A stretch of DNA of 16,874 bases from Hyphomicrobiales bacterium (GTDB lineage: Bacteria > Pseudomonadota > Alphaproteobacteria > Rhizobiales > Beijerinckiaceae), in assembly GCA_028865375.1 (NCBI GenBank), contig JAGWKJ010000016.1, positions 1 to 16,874 of the forward strand, in the 5' to 3' direction. The notes under the pieces are model-generated. The model saw nothing but the letters and a program-made list of their open reading frames with translations, searched no databases and was not told the DNA's origin. How positions within the stretch are numbered: the stretch's first letter is position 1; every line of letters begins with the position of its first letter. Shown here one piece after another: positions 7,430-16,044 of the stretch. The position numbers and the translations under genes are program-made.

Positions 7430-8599
7430 CTACGCCGCCAAAGCCCTGAAAATCCCACGCAATTCGGCAAGGCCCTTGAGCCGGCCTATGCAGGAATAAC
7501 CCGGGTTCACTTTTTTGCCGATGTCGTCGACGATCCGGTGGCCGTGATCGGGCCGATAAGGCAGCACGGCATCGGGGCGGCCTTCGACGCGCCTTCGGGC
7601 CTCCTCGGCGAGCAGCGCCTTGGCGACCGCGACCATGTCGGTATCGCCTTCGAGGTGCTCCGCCTCGTGGAACGAACCGTCGGCCTCCCGCTTCACGTTG
7701 CGCAAGTGGACGAAGTTGATGCGCGGACCGAACTCGCGCGCCATCGCGGGCAGGTCGTTGCCGGCGCCGGCGCCGAGCGAGCCGGTGCAGAAGGTCACTC
7801 CGTTGGCCGGCTCGGGCGAGGCGGCGAGGATCGCGCGCAGGTCGGCGGCGTCCGTCGTCACCCGCGGCAGGCCGAACAACGAGAACGGCGGATCGTCGGG
7901 GTGGATGCCGAGCCTGACGCCGAGCTCCTGCGCCAGCGGCGAAACCTCGCGCAGGAATTCGAGCAAGTTGGCGCGCAGACCCTCCCTGCCCATGCCATGG
8001 TAGCGCGCCAGCGCGGCGCGGAAGCTGTCGCGGTCGAACACGAGGTCGCGCGCGGGCACCCAGCCGATCAAATTGCCTTCCAGCCGCGCCTTGGTCGCCT
8101 CGTCCATCGCCTTGAAGCGCGCTTCCGCCTCCGCGCGGCGGGCGGGGGCGTAATCGGCTTCCGCGCCCTCGCGCTTCAGCATGAAGAGGTCGTAGGCGGC
8201 GAAGTCGACGGCGTCGAAACGCAACGCGGTGCCGCCATGGGGCATCGGCCATTCGAGGTCGGTGCGCGTCCAGTCGGTGATCGCCATGAAATTGTAGCAG
8301 ACGACCTTCACGCCCGCCTTGGCGACGTTGACGAGGCTTTGCTTCCAGGCGTCGAGCGCGGCAGGGCGGCCGGAATCGCCGAGCTTCAGCGCCTCCGAGG
8401 TCGGGATGCTCTCGACCACCGACCAGACGAGCCCGGCTGCCTCGATCATGCGCTTGCGTTCGAGCACGCGTTCGAGCGGCCAGACCCGTCCCGGCGGAAC
8501 GTCGTGCAACGCGGTGACGATTCCCGACGCGCCGGTCTGGCGCACGTGCGCGAGCGTCACGGGATCGTCGGGCCCGAACCAACGCCAAGTCTCGAACAT
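7430..8599 (-). CDS. uxuA: Mannonate dehydratase
   Basis: The 389-aa UxuA dehydrates D-mannonate to 2-dehydro-3-deoxy-D-gluconate in hexuronate breakdown. Visible family features are the N-terminal TWRWFGPDDPVTLAHVRQ, CYNFMAITDWTRT (101-113), HPDDPP (233-238), CTGSLGAG (271-278), HLRN (298-301) and RPDHGH (349-354), which supply the metal- and substrate-binding residues. The frame stays open upstream into thiG, but the ATG at 8599 is chosen because it has GGAGG 6 nt upstream and matches the family N-terminus. It begins 47 bp after the thiG stop on the same strand, so cotranscription with the thiamine genes is possible, though no metabolic link is obvious. No other hexuronate genes are in the window. 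Confidence 0.93.
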   Translation of the reverse strand: MFETWRWFGPDDPVTLAHVRQTGASGIVTALHDVPPGRVWPLERVLERKRMIEAAGLVWSVVESIPTSEALKLGDSGRPAALDAWKQSLVNVAKAGVKVVCYNFMAITDWTRTDLEWPMPHGGTALRFDAVDFAAYDLFMLKREGAEADYAPARRAEAEARFKAMDEATKARLEGNLIGWVPARDLVFDRDSFRAALARYHGMGREGLRANLLEFLREVSPLAQELGVRLGIHPDDPPFSLFGLPRVTTDAADLRAILAASPEPANGVTFCTGSLGAGAGNDLPAMAREFGPRINFVHLRNVKREADGSFHEAEHLEGDTDMVAVAKALLAEEARRRVEGRPDAVLPYRPDHGHRIVDDIGKKVNPGYSCIGRLKGLAELRGIFRALAA

Positions 8600-8646
8600 G
8601 CCGGCCTCCGAAGTCCGTTCATCGTGTCGCCGTCGGGCGCGCGGCG

Positions 8647-9420
8647 TCAAGCGAGATCGGCCTGCCCGAGCGTCGGCGTCGAGGGCGCCGCCATGTCGCG
8701 CGGCGGCACGATCCCCGCTTCGTAGGCGAGGCGTCCCGCTTCCACCGCCAGGCCGAAGGCGCGCGCCATCGCCACCGGATCGCCGGCCTTGGCGACCGCC
8801 GTGTTGAGCAGCACGCCGTCGTAGCCGAGTTCCATCGCCGCGGCGGCGTGGCTCGGCGCGCCGATGCCGGCGTCCACGATCAGCGGCACGCCGGGGAAAT
8901 GGCCGCGCAGCGCCGCCAGTCCGAACGGGTTGGACAGACCGCGGCCCGAGCCGATCGGCGCCCCCCACGGCATCAGCGCCTCGCAACCCGCCTCCAACAG
9001 GCGTTCGGCCACGACGAGGTCTTCGGTGGTGTAGGGCAGCACCTTGAAGCCGCGCTTGGCCAGCTCCCGCGCCGCCTCGACGAGCCCGAACGGATCGGGC
9101 TGAAGCGTGTCGTGTTCGCCGATCACTTCGAGCTTGATCCAATCGGTCGCGAACACCTCGCGCGCCATCTCGGCGGTCGTCACCGCCTCGCGCGCCGAAT
9201 GGCAGCCGGCGGTGTTGGGCAGTACGCGCAGGCCCAGATCCTTCACGAGGCGCCAGAAGCCCTCGCCGTCGCGCGACCGCGCGGCCTCTCGGCGCAGCGA
9301 CACGGGGACGACCGCCGCGCCCGACGCCTTCGCGGCCTCTGCCAGCGTCGCGGGCGAGGGATATTGTGAGGTGCCCAGCAGCAGGCGGGAAGGGAGATCG
9401 GCTCCGTAGAGACGGAACAT
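8647..9420 (-). CDS. thiG: Thiazole synthase
   Basis: The 257-aa ThiG builds the thiazole phosphate ring of thiamine from 1-deoxyxylulose 5-phosphate, dehydroglycine and the sulfur of ThiS-thiocarboxylate. K96 in DWIKLEVIGE is the Schiff-base lysine. LLLGTSQYPS (13-22), PNTAGCHSAREAV (68-80), PWGAPIGSGRGLSNP and DAGIGAPSHAAAAMELG are conserved barrel motifs. The ATG lies 7 nt after the vapC stop. The best Shine-Dalgarno, GGGAGG, lies inside the last codons of vapC, 11 nt from the ATG, so translation looks coupled to the toxin gene. In related operons thiG usually follows thiS directly; here about 1 kb separates them. Confidence 0.96.
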   Translation of the reverse strand: MFRLYGADLPSRLLLGTSQYPSPATLAEAAKASGAAVVPVSLRREAARSRDGEGFWRLVKDLGLRVLPNTAGCHSAREAVTTAEMAREVFATDWIKLEVIGEHDTLQPDPFGLVEAARELAKRGFKVLPYTTEDLVVAERLLEAGCEALMPWGAPIGSGRGLSNPFGLAALRGHFPGVPLIVDAGIGAPSHAAAAMELGYDGVLLNTAVAKAGDPVAMARAFGLAVEAGRLAYEAGIVPPRDMAAPSTPTLGQADLA

Positions 9421-9427
9421 GGCGCGC

Positions 9428-9850
9428 TCAGGCCTCCCACGGATCGACGAGGGGAACGCCCAGTCGCACGAAGTCCGTCGTGTTGCGGGTCGCCAAACGC
9501 GCGGACGCCGCGCGCGCGCTGGCCGCGATCATCGCGTCCAGCGGCGTCAACCGAAATCCCGCCCGCATTTCGTCGGCGCGCATCCGCCCGGACAACGCCG
9601 CCACCGATCGGTCGATCGGAATCGTCCGATCCTTGAATTTTTCGCGGAACGCCGAAATGCCATCGTCCAACGACGACCGTCGACGACCCGGCGGCAAAAG
9701 TTCCAAGCCAAAAGCCAATTCGTGGAACGTCACCGCGCTTACCCACGGATCGGGCAGCGACGACACGAACGCGACCACGCCCTTGTCGCCGCCCGGCCGC
9801 AGGATTTCCGACAGTACGTTCGTGTCGAGCATCGTCCGCCGCAACTTCAT
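9428..9850 (-). CDS. vapC: VapC-family PIN-domain toxin ribonuclease
   Basis: The 140-aa PIN-domain protein has the acidic active-site pattern: D9 in MLDTNVLSE, E44 in TFHELAFGLELL, D105 in PLDAMIAASA and D126 in TTDF, plus the closing LGVPLVDPWEA typical of FitB-like VapC proteins. Such toxins cleave specific RNAs and are held inactive by a cognate antitoxin. The start at 9850 is chosen because it overlaps the antitoxin stop as ATGA and has GGGAGG just upstream; a longer upstream frame is only the antitoxin region in another phase. All catalytic acids are present, so it is probably active. It sits between thiS and thiG in the thiamine locus. G+C is lower than in the flanking thi genes (57% at 9661-9720). 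Confidence 0.9.
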   Translation of the reverse strand: MKLRRTMLDTNVLSEILRPGGDKGVVAFVSSLPDPWVSAVTFHELAFGLELLPPGRRRSSLDDGISAFREKFKDRTIPIDRSVAALSGRMRADEMRAGFRLTPLDAMIAASARAASARLATRNTTDFVRLGVPLVDPWEA

Positions 9851-10101
9851 TCCTCCCAATCGGCGAACGGGCTCGGACGATCTTCGCGGCGCGACGGCAA
9901 CTCGATTTCGCCGAGGCCACTCAGATTTTCCACTAGCCACCGGCCCATGTGCTCTCCGGTCGTTCCGCCCGAAAGCTTCTCGTATTCGTCCATCGAGATG
10001 ACGACACAAGGGTTTTGCGCGCCGATCACTTGGGCCTCGCCGGCCCTTGCGCGTTGCAGCACTTGCGACAGCTTCGCCTTGGCGTCTTGAACCGTCCACA
10101 T
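9847..10101 (-). CDS. Phd/YefM-family antitoxin, partner of VapC
   Basis: The 84-aa protein begins MWTVQDAKAKLSQVLQRARA and continues AQVIGAQNPCVVISMDEYEK, the N-terminal DNA-binding and dimerisation fold of Phd/YefM antitoxins. The acidic, Trp-containing tail ending SPFADWEE would bind and block the toxin. GAGGTGA lies 4 nt before the ATG. The stop overlaps the vapC ATG by 4 nt (ATGA), the usual tight antitoxin-toxin coupling. A palindromic operator and promoter lie directly upstream (10124-10161), fitting self-repression by the toxin-antitoxin complex. Confidence 0.9.
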   Translation of the reverse strand: MWTVQDAKAKLSQVLQRARAGEAQVIGAQNPCVVISMDEYEKLSGGTTGEHMGRWLVENLSGLGEIELPSRREDRPSPFADWEE

Positions 10102-10123
10102 GGGTCACCTCGGCCAACAAGTA

Positions 10124-10161
10124 ATGGTCTAGACCATACTAGATCATATCAAACGCTGCAA
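10124..10161 (-). promoter_or_regulatory. Promoter and operator of the toxin-antitoxin module
   Basis: ATGGTCTAGACCAT (10124-10137) is a perfect 14-bp palindrome. A tandem 11-bp near-repeat, TCTAGACCATA (10128-10138) and ACTAGATCATA (10138-10148), places two CTAG cores exactly 10 bp apart, one helical turn. On the minus strand TTGCAG (10161-10156), 17 nt and TATGGT (10138-10133) make a plausible promoter whose -10 overlaps the palindrome. Binding of the antitoxin complex here would block transcription. Confidence 0.6.
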
Positions 10162-10247
10162 GGCGCCATTTGCCGTCATTCGCCGAAAGCCACCTGTCGC
10201 GCGAGCCGAAGGAACGGCGCCACGCGACGTCAGTGAACAAGCGTGTT

Positions 10248-10446
10248 TCAGTCGTCCTGGCGCCCGAATTGTAGCGCCCACTTCGCGATCCCCAAAAAAG
10301 GACAGCGGCGTGGATCCGGCTCGGCCACCGTATCGCGCTCGATGGACCCGATTACGGCGCCGATCTTGTCCCGAGCTCGTCGTCGCTTTGTCGACCATGA
10401 TGTCGAAACGCCCCCCAACCCATTGGACGCGCCAACGCGTCGTCAT
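10248..10446 (-). pseudogene. Possible small frameshifted reading frame between thiS and the toxin-antitoxin module
   Basis: An ATG at 10446 overlaps the thiS stop as ATGA and opens MTTRWRVQWVGGRFDIMVDK. After about 26 codons the coding character passes to another phase, giving DKIGAVIGSIERDTVAEPDP and ending GRQDD with a stop at 10250-10248. In each half the chosen phase has mostly G or C at third positions, while the alternative phase does not. Joined by a single frame change, the product would be about 66 residues. I do not recognise it. It may be a decayed gene brought in with the toxin-antitoxin module, or chance. The ~145 bp between it and the antitoxin gene hold only the promoter/operator and no further gene. 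Confidence 0.3.
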
Positions 10447-10640
10447 CCCCCCTGCCGCGGGGCCAGCACCTCCAGCCGGTCGCCCTCGGCGAGCGCCGCT
10501 TGGGCACGCAAGCGCCGCGCGACGAACTCGCCGTTGAGCGCGGTGGCGACCGTAGCGTCCTCGAATCCAAGCGCGGCCAACGCCTCTTCGACGCTGGCGG
10601 CCGCGACCTCGCGCGGCTCGCCGTTGACGACGAGCTTCAT
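10443..10640 (-). CDS. thiS: Sulfur carrier protein ThiS
   Basis: The 65-aa ubiquitin-like sulfur carrier starts MKLVVNGEPREVAAASVEEA and ends in the essential Gly-Gly (64-65), which is adenylated and thiocarboxylated before giving sulfur to ThiG. ALNGEFVARR and AEGDRLEVLAP are family signatures. Its ATG overlaps the thiO stop (ATGA at 10640-10637), so the two are translationally coupled. It is short and easily missed because its frame is open far upstream inside thiO. Confidence 0.95.
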   Translation of the reverse strand: MKLVVNGEPREVAAASVEEALAALGFEDATVATALNGEFVARRLRAQAALAEGDRLEVLAPRQGG

Positions 10641-11615
10641 TCCGCCGCCTCCGCGCGCGTCACGGCGTCCGCGACCTCCATTGCAAGCGCGGGCGCGAGC
10701 AGGAAGCCGTGGCGGTAGAGCCCGTTGACGTGGAGGCGTCCGCCGCGCGCGACGATCCGGGGCGCGTTGTCGTCGAACGCCGGCCGCAGGCCGGCGCGCA
10801 TCTCGACGATCTCGGCCTCGGCGAAGCCCGGATGCAGCGCATAGGCCGCCGCGAGCAGCTCGACCGCCGAGCGCGCGGTGACGCCGCCGGAATCCTCGCT
10901 CTCCACCATCGTCGCGCCGACCATGTAAAGCCCGCCGCCGCGCGGCACGACATAGAGCGGGATGCGCGGATGCAGGAAACGCACGCAGCGGGTCAGCCGC
11001 ACGTCGGGCGCGCGCAGCACGAACGCCTCGCCGCGCACCGCGCGCAACTCGGGCAGCGCGTCGCGCGCCGCCAGCCCGCGGCAATCGACGATCGCGCCGA
11101 AGCCGGACCCATCCGCCCGATCGGCGCCGAAGCGCGCGACGCCGCCCTGCGCCTCGAAGCGCGCCAGCAGCGCGCGCAGCGCGGCGCGGGGATCGAGATG
11201 ACCCTCGTCGGCGAAGAACAGTCCGTCGCGGAAGCGTCCGGCGAGCTCGGGTTCGAGCGCGGCGATCTCCTCGCCGCCGAGCCGCGCACGCCGGCTCGTG
11301 CGCGCCGCGAAGCGCGACACCTCGGCGCCGTCGCGGGGCGGCGCCACCGCCAGCGTGCCGGTGCGCGAGACGCCGGGCACGCGCGCGTCCCACCAATCGA
11401 GAGCCGTCTCGCCGCGCGCCGTCACCTGTGCCGGGGCGCTCTCGCCTTCGCACCACGGCGCGATCATGCCCCCGGCGATCCACGAGGCGGAATCCTCGCC
11501 GAGGCCCGTCGTGCGTTCGATGAGCGTCGTGGCGATTCCGCGCTCCTGCAACGCCGTCGCGGCGCACAGCCCCGCGACGCCGGCGCCGACGACCAGCGCG
11601 CGGCGTCCTTCGGGT

Positions 11616-11629
<14 letters not shown>
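10637..11629 (-). CDS. thiO: Glycine oxidase ThiO (FAD-dependent)
   Basis: The 330-aa FAD enzyme oxidises glycine to dehydroglycine (iminoacetate), which ThiG uses for the thiazole ring. The N-terminal dinucleotide-binding motif is VVGAGVAGLCAATALQERG (13-31), followed by the DAO-family SASWIAGGMIAPWCE (47-61). The C-terminal substrate and FAD region includes GLRPAFDDNAPRIV and GLYRHGFLLAP (303-313). It starts 14 nt inside the end of thiC and overlaps thiS by 4 nt. The presence of thiO rather than thiH points to an aerobic route to the thiazole. Confidence 0.93.
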
Positions 11630-13445
<1,816 letters not shown>

Positions 13446-13451
13446 GGCGTT

Positions 13452-13475
13452 CCTCCGCTGGGTCTTCGGCGGAGG
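13452..13475 (-). promoter_or_regulatory. Shine-Dalgarno-sequestering hairpin before thiC
   Basis: On the minus strand CCTCCGC (13475-13469) and GCGGAGG (13458-13452) form a perfect 7-bp stem with a 10-nt loop. The second strand contains the thiC Shine-Dalgarno GGAGG, so the hairpin would block translation initiation. The first strand can instead pair with the riboswitch 3' strand (13524-13515, GGCGAAGGGA; 9 of 10 positions with 13477-13468), which would free the ribosome site. Confidence 0.65.
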
Positions 13476-13510
13476 GACCGGCTTGGAAGCGCCTTGGGAC
13501 GACGCCCGGC

Positions 13511-13593
13511 CTCGTCCCTTCGCCGGCATGACCCGGATCAGGTTCTAAGGGTCCGGCGTCGCGCCGTCTCAGCCCGTTCGGGCGCCCCTCGAG
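13511..13593 (-). promoter_or_regulatory. TPP riboswitch (THI element)
   Basis: The minus strand shows the conserved aptamer parts in order: GGGGCGCCCG, GGGCTGAGA (CTGAGA at 13572-13567), ACCTGATCCGGGT (13543-13531), CATGCCGGCG and AAGGGA. CTCG (13593-13590) and CGAG (13514-13511) can close P1. It lies between the thiC promoter and the thiC ATG. Thiamine pyrophosphate binding would stabilise P1 and repress thiC, most likely at translation given the hairpin over the Shine-Dalgarno. Confidence 0.95.
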
Positions 13594-13601
13594 ATGACGC
13601 G

Positions 13602-13630
13602 ATTCTGCGTCCGGGTCGGCGCGAAGTCAA
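13602..13630 (-). promoter_or_regulatory. Candidate promoter of the thi operon
   Basis: On the minus strand TTGACT (13630-13625), a 17-nt spacer and CAGAAT (13607-13602) match sigma-70 hexamers at 5/6 and 4/6. Transcription would begin about 7 nt on, close to 13595, directly before the first P1 base of the riboswitch, which supports the assignment. Confidence 0.6.
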
Positions 13631-13748
13631 CGCGCGGCGGACCGGAAATACCCCACGATGCGTTTGCCCGTCCTCGCGCATCTCGCCAGCGGCGCCGAAA
13701 CCGCCTAGACTCCCCGCCAAGCGCGAACGCGCGTCGGAGGGGGTCCGG

Positions 13749-14441
13749 ATGTTCAATCTCAACGACATCGTCAATGCCGCGCAGGGCGGCCAGGGCGTCA
13801 ACAACCTCGGCCAGCAGTTCGGGGTCAGCCCCGACCAGGTGCAATCGGCGCTGCAATCGCTGCTGCCGGCGTTTTCGATGGGGATGCAGAACGCCACCAC
13901 GGCGCCCGGCGGGCTGGGTTCGATCGTCGGCCAGATGATGAACGGGGCCCATCAGGACGCGTTCCAGAACGGCGTGTCGCCCGCCGGCGCCGCCGCGGGC
14001 GCGGGCGGCGACGTGCTCGGTCAGCTGTTCGGCTCGGGCGACGCGATGCAGAAGATCGCGCAGCAGGCGGCCGCCGCCTCCGGCATTTCGCCCCAGATCA
14101 TCCAGCAGATGTTGCCCGTCGTCGCTTCGATGCTGATGGGCGGCATGTTCCAATCGATGACCAACCAGGGCTTCGGCGGCGTGCTCGGCCAGTTGGCCGG
14201 CGCGGCGACGCAGTCGGCCGCCGGCGGCGGCGCGGGCGGCGGCATGTTCGGCGGACTGATCGGCAACATGCTCGGCGGCCTGTTCGGCGGCGGCCAGCCG
14301 TCCGCGGGCGCTGCCAACCCGGCCGCGCAGGCCGGCATGGACGCGCTGAACTCGATGATGAAGGCGGGCACCGCGGCCAGCCAAGGCCAGATGCAATCGC
14401 TTCAGGACATCTTCAACGCCGCCACCGGCCAGAAGGGCTGA
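13749..14441 (+). CDS. DUF937 domain protein (YidB-like), function unknown
   Basis: The 230-aa protein is rich in Gln, Gly, Ala and Met. It has two similar helical segments, FGVSPDQVQSALQSLLPAFS (24-43) and SGISPQIIQQMLPVVASMLM (111-130), the repeat pattern of DUF937 proteins such as E. coli YidB. Between and after them are Gly/Ala-rich linkers (77-95, 155-185), then an amphipathic C-terminal segment, MKAGTAASQGQMQSLQDIF. No signal peptide or catalytic motif is seen. Its role is unknown. The frame is open far upstream, but the ATG at 13749 has GGAGGGGG about 5 nt upstream and matches the family start. It is divergent from the thi operon, with the two start regions sharing about 300 bp. Confidence 0.85.
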   Translation: MFNLNDIVNAAQGGQGVNNLGQQFGVSPDQVQSALQSLLPAFSMGMQNATTAPGGLGSIVGQMMNGAHQDAFQNGVSPAGAAAGAGGDVLGQLFGSGDAMQKIAQQAAAASGISPQIIQQMLPVVASMLMGGMFQSMTNQGFGGVLGQLAGAATQSAAGGGAGGGMFGGLIGNMLGGLFGGGQPSAGAANPAAQAGMDALNSMMKAGTAASQGQMQSLQDIFNAATGQKG

Positions 14442-14444
14442 CGA

Positions 14445-14467
14445 CCGCGCCGGCGAACCGGGCGCGG
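14445..14467. terminator. Hairpin between convergent DUF937 and NDUFA9-like genes
   Basis: CCGCGCCGG and CCGGGCGCGG pair around a CGAA loop, with one bulged base. It fills the 33-bp gap between two convergent stop codons, where a bidirectional terminator is expected. There is no T tract. Confidence 0.5.
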
Positions 14468-14474
14468 CCTCGCC

Positions 14475-15485
14475 TCAGGCGAAGCCGCGCTCGTATTGGC
14501 CGGTCTTTCGGAAGCGGTAGAGATAGGTCGGCACGATCGCTTCGCAGCCCTCGGCCGCGATGCCCAGCCCGGCGAGGTCGCGGCCGTCGCGGGCGGCATC
14601 CGCCGACACGACGTTGTCGGTCTTCAGCAGCAGCATCTGGTCGCGCGTCGTCGCCAGCGCGCGCGGCATCAGGCCGAGCGTCAGCGCGTCGGCGATCTCG
14701 GTCGCCCCCGCCACCAAGCGGGCCGGGCCGTCGGGCAGGTCGACCAGGACGCGCTTGCGGCCGATCGTCTTCAGCGTGAACGCATAGACCTCGCGCATCG
14801 TCATCGTCGCGGGGCCGCCAAGCTCGTAGGTCGCGCCGGCCTTCGCCCCGCCCTCGAGCGCGCGGGCGATGGCTTCCGCGACGTCGCCCACGAACACGGG
14901 TTGCAGCCTCGTCGCCGCGCCGGGCACCGGCAGGACGGGCAGCGCGCGCGCCAACGTCGCGAAGCGGTTGAAGAACTCGTCTTCGGGCCCGAAGATCACG
15001 GAGGGCCGCATGACCACCGCGCCGGGAACCGCGGCGCGCACGCTCGCCTCGCCGGCCGCCTTGGAGCGCGCGTAGGACGAGGCCGACCCGGCGTCGGCCC
15101 CGATGGCCGAGACGTGGACGAGGTCGGAAATCGCCGCCGCCGCGCAGGCTTTGCCGATCGCCGCCGCGCCGAAGGCGTGAACCGCTTCAAAGGTCTGGCG
15201 GCCGCGTTCGGACAGGATCGCGGCGAGGTTGACGACCGCGTCGGCGCCCTCGACCGCCGCCTGCACGGAGGCAGGATCGCGCAGGTTCGCCTGCACGGCC
15301 GCGATCTGGCCGACGACGCCCTGCGGTTGCAGGAACTGCGCCAAGTCGGGCCTGCGGACCGCGACGCGCACGCGCCAGCCGCGCTTGACGAGCCGGCGCA
15401 CGAGATGGCGGCCCACGAAGCCAGAACCGCCGAATACGGTGACGAGCCTGCGCGTCTGGAAAGGCTGGTCGGCCATGTCTGTCAT
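14475..15485 (-). CDS. NDUFA9-like NAD(P)-dependent epimerase/dehydratase (complex I-associated family)
   Basis: The 336-aa extended short-chain dehydrogenase has the Rossmann motif VTVFGGSGFVGRHLVRRL (15-32), VNLAAIL (85-91), and the Y138-x3-K142 pair in SSYARSKAAGE, then MRPSVIFGPEDEFFNRF (159-175). This pattern is the atypical SDR family of the complex I accessory subunit NDUFA9, whose alphaproteobacterial members are annotated as complex I NDUFA9 subunit family or sugar-nucleotide epimerases. In the mitochondrial protein the nucleotide is structural; activity here is unknown. The start is uncertain: ATG at 15485 follows GAGGGAG closely, and ATG at 15476 (MADQPFQ) is three codons on. The frame open further upstream crosses a repeat and is not coding. 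No other complex I gene is in the window. Confidence 0.85.
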   Translation of the reverse strand: MTDMADQPFQTRRLVTVFGGSGFVGRHLVRRLVKRGWRVRVAVRRPDLAQFLQPQGVVGQIAAVQANLRDPASVQAAVEGADAVVNLAAILSERGRQTFEAVHAFGAAAIGKACAAAAISDLVHVSAIGADAGSASSYARSKAAGEASVRAAVPGAVVMRPSVIFGPEDEFFNRFATLARALPVLPVPGAATRLQPVFVGDVAEAIARALEGGAKAGATYELGGPATMTMREVYAFTLKTIGRKRVLVDLPDGPARLVAGATEIADALTLGLMPRALATTRDQMLLLKTDNVVSADAARDGRDLAGLGIAAEGCEAIVPTYLYRFRKTGQYERGFA

Positions 15486-15661
15486 GCTCCCTCGGGACTC
15501 GGCATCCGTCCGCGTCGCATAGCCGATCGCGGGCGGGGCCGCCAACCTCATAGGGAAGGGCGGGGGCGGCGCATCGCCGTTTCGCGTCCTGCGCGCCGGG
15601 GCGCTTCGGCGCGCGTGCTTGCGCGTCCTCGCACGGCCCACCTGCTCGTCTCGCGTCCTTT

Positions 15662-15764
15662 CCGTCTTTGCGAGGAGCGGAGCGGCGAAGCAATTCAGTG
15701 ACTCCGCGCCATGGGACGGCGCCTTCCAGAAGTCTGGATTGCTTCGCTTCGCTCGCAAGGACGG
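15662..15764. repeat. 103-bp extragenic palindromic repeat, copy B
   Basis: The left arm begins CCGTCTTTGCGAGGAGCGGA and runs to CAATTCAG; the right arm runs from CTGGATTGCTTCGCTTCG to CAAGGACGG. The arms are imperfect inverted copies of each other. The element matches copy A (1772-1874) in arms, orientation and exact length, differing mainly in the central part. Its arms are closer to the common alphaproteobacterial form than those of copy A. Confidence 0.82.
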
Positions 15765-15800
15765 CGGTGGTTCGGGCCGACGTTTCAATCGAACGCGCGT

Positions 15801-15849
15801 CCCTTCTCCCGGACGGGAGAAGGTGGCCCGGAGGGCCGGATGAGGGGGA
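15801..15849. repeat. Second extragenic palindromic element
   Basis: CCCTTCTCCC-GGAC-GGGAGAAGG is followed by TGGCCC-GGA-GGGCCGG and ATGAGGGGG. The two adjacent short palindromes followed by ATGAGGG are characteristic of a dispersed intergenic repeat seen in many proteobacterial genomes. Only one copy is in this window, so the family assignment rests on recognition of the pattern. Confidence 0.6.
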
Positions 15850-15974
15850 CGACGCGAAGTCAAAAGCCCACTTCCGGTCGCTATGCGACCACCCACTCTT
15901 GGAGGGAAAGGGTTGGCGCGCGTGCTCGTGCTGACTTCGTCCCGAGCCCTCCATCCGCGCCCTTCCGCCCACGT

Positions 15975-16013
15975 CGCCCCTTGCGCCGCGCCGCGCGGCG
16001 GACTAAAGGGGCG
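15975..16013 (+). other. Structured hairpin in the rimP leader region
   Basis: CGCCCCTT (15975-15982) and AAGGGGCG (16006-16013) form an 8-bp outer stem, and the GC-rich interior can pair further. It lies 30 bp before the intrinsic terminator upstream of rimP and could belong to a regulatory leader or a small RNA. Confidence 0.4.
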
Positions 16014-16044
16014 TACATCAGACGCCGTCCTTCGGGGACCAAGG

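Noticed and set aside
7430..9142. Apparent 570-residue fusion protein containing UxuA
   Set aside because: The first 181 residues are an out-of-phase reading of thiG, rich in Arg and Gly. The UxuA start at 8599 has its own strong Shine-Dalgarno.
9851..10120. Longer VapC beginning at 10120
   Set aside because: The extension overlaps the antitoxin in another phase and lacks the PIN start MKLRRTMLDTN; the ATGA overlap start is far better supported.
13446..13529. Longer ThiC N-terminus from an upstream ATG at 13529
   Set aside because: It would be translated from inside the TPP aptamer and lacks a ribosome site, and the extra residues are not family-like.
15660..15890. Possible CRISPR array from the clustered palindromes
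   Set aside because: The repeats are of different families, not regularly spaced, and there are no equal-length spacers or cas genes.
15486..15896. N-terminal extension of the NDUFA9-like protein through the intergenic region
   Set aside because: The frame crosses the 103-bp repeat and another palindromic element and lacks any family similarity before MTDMADQPF.
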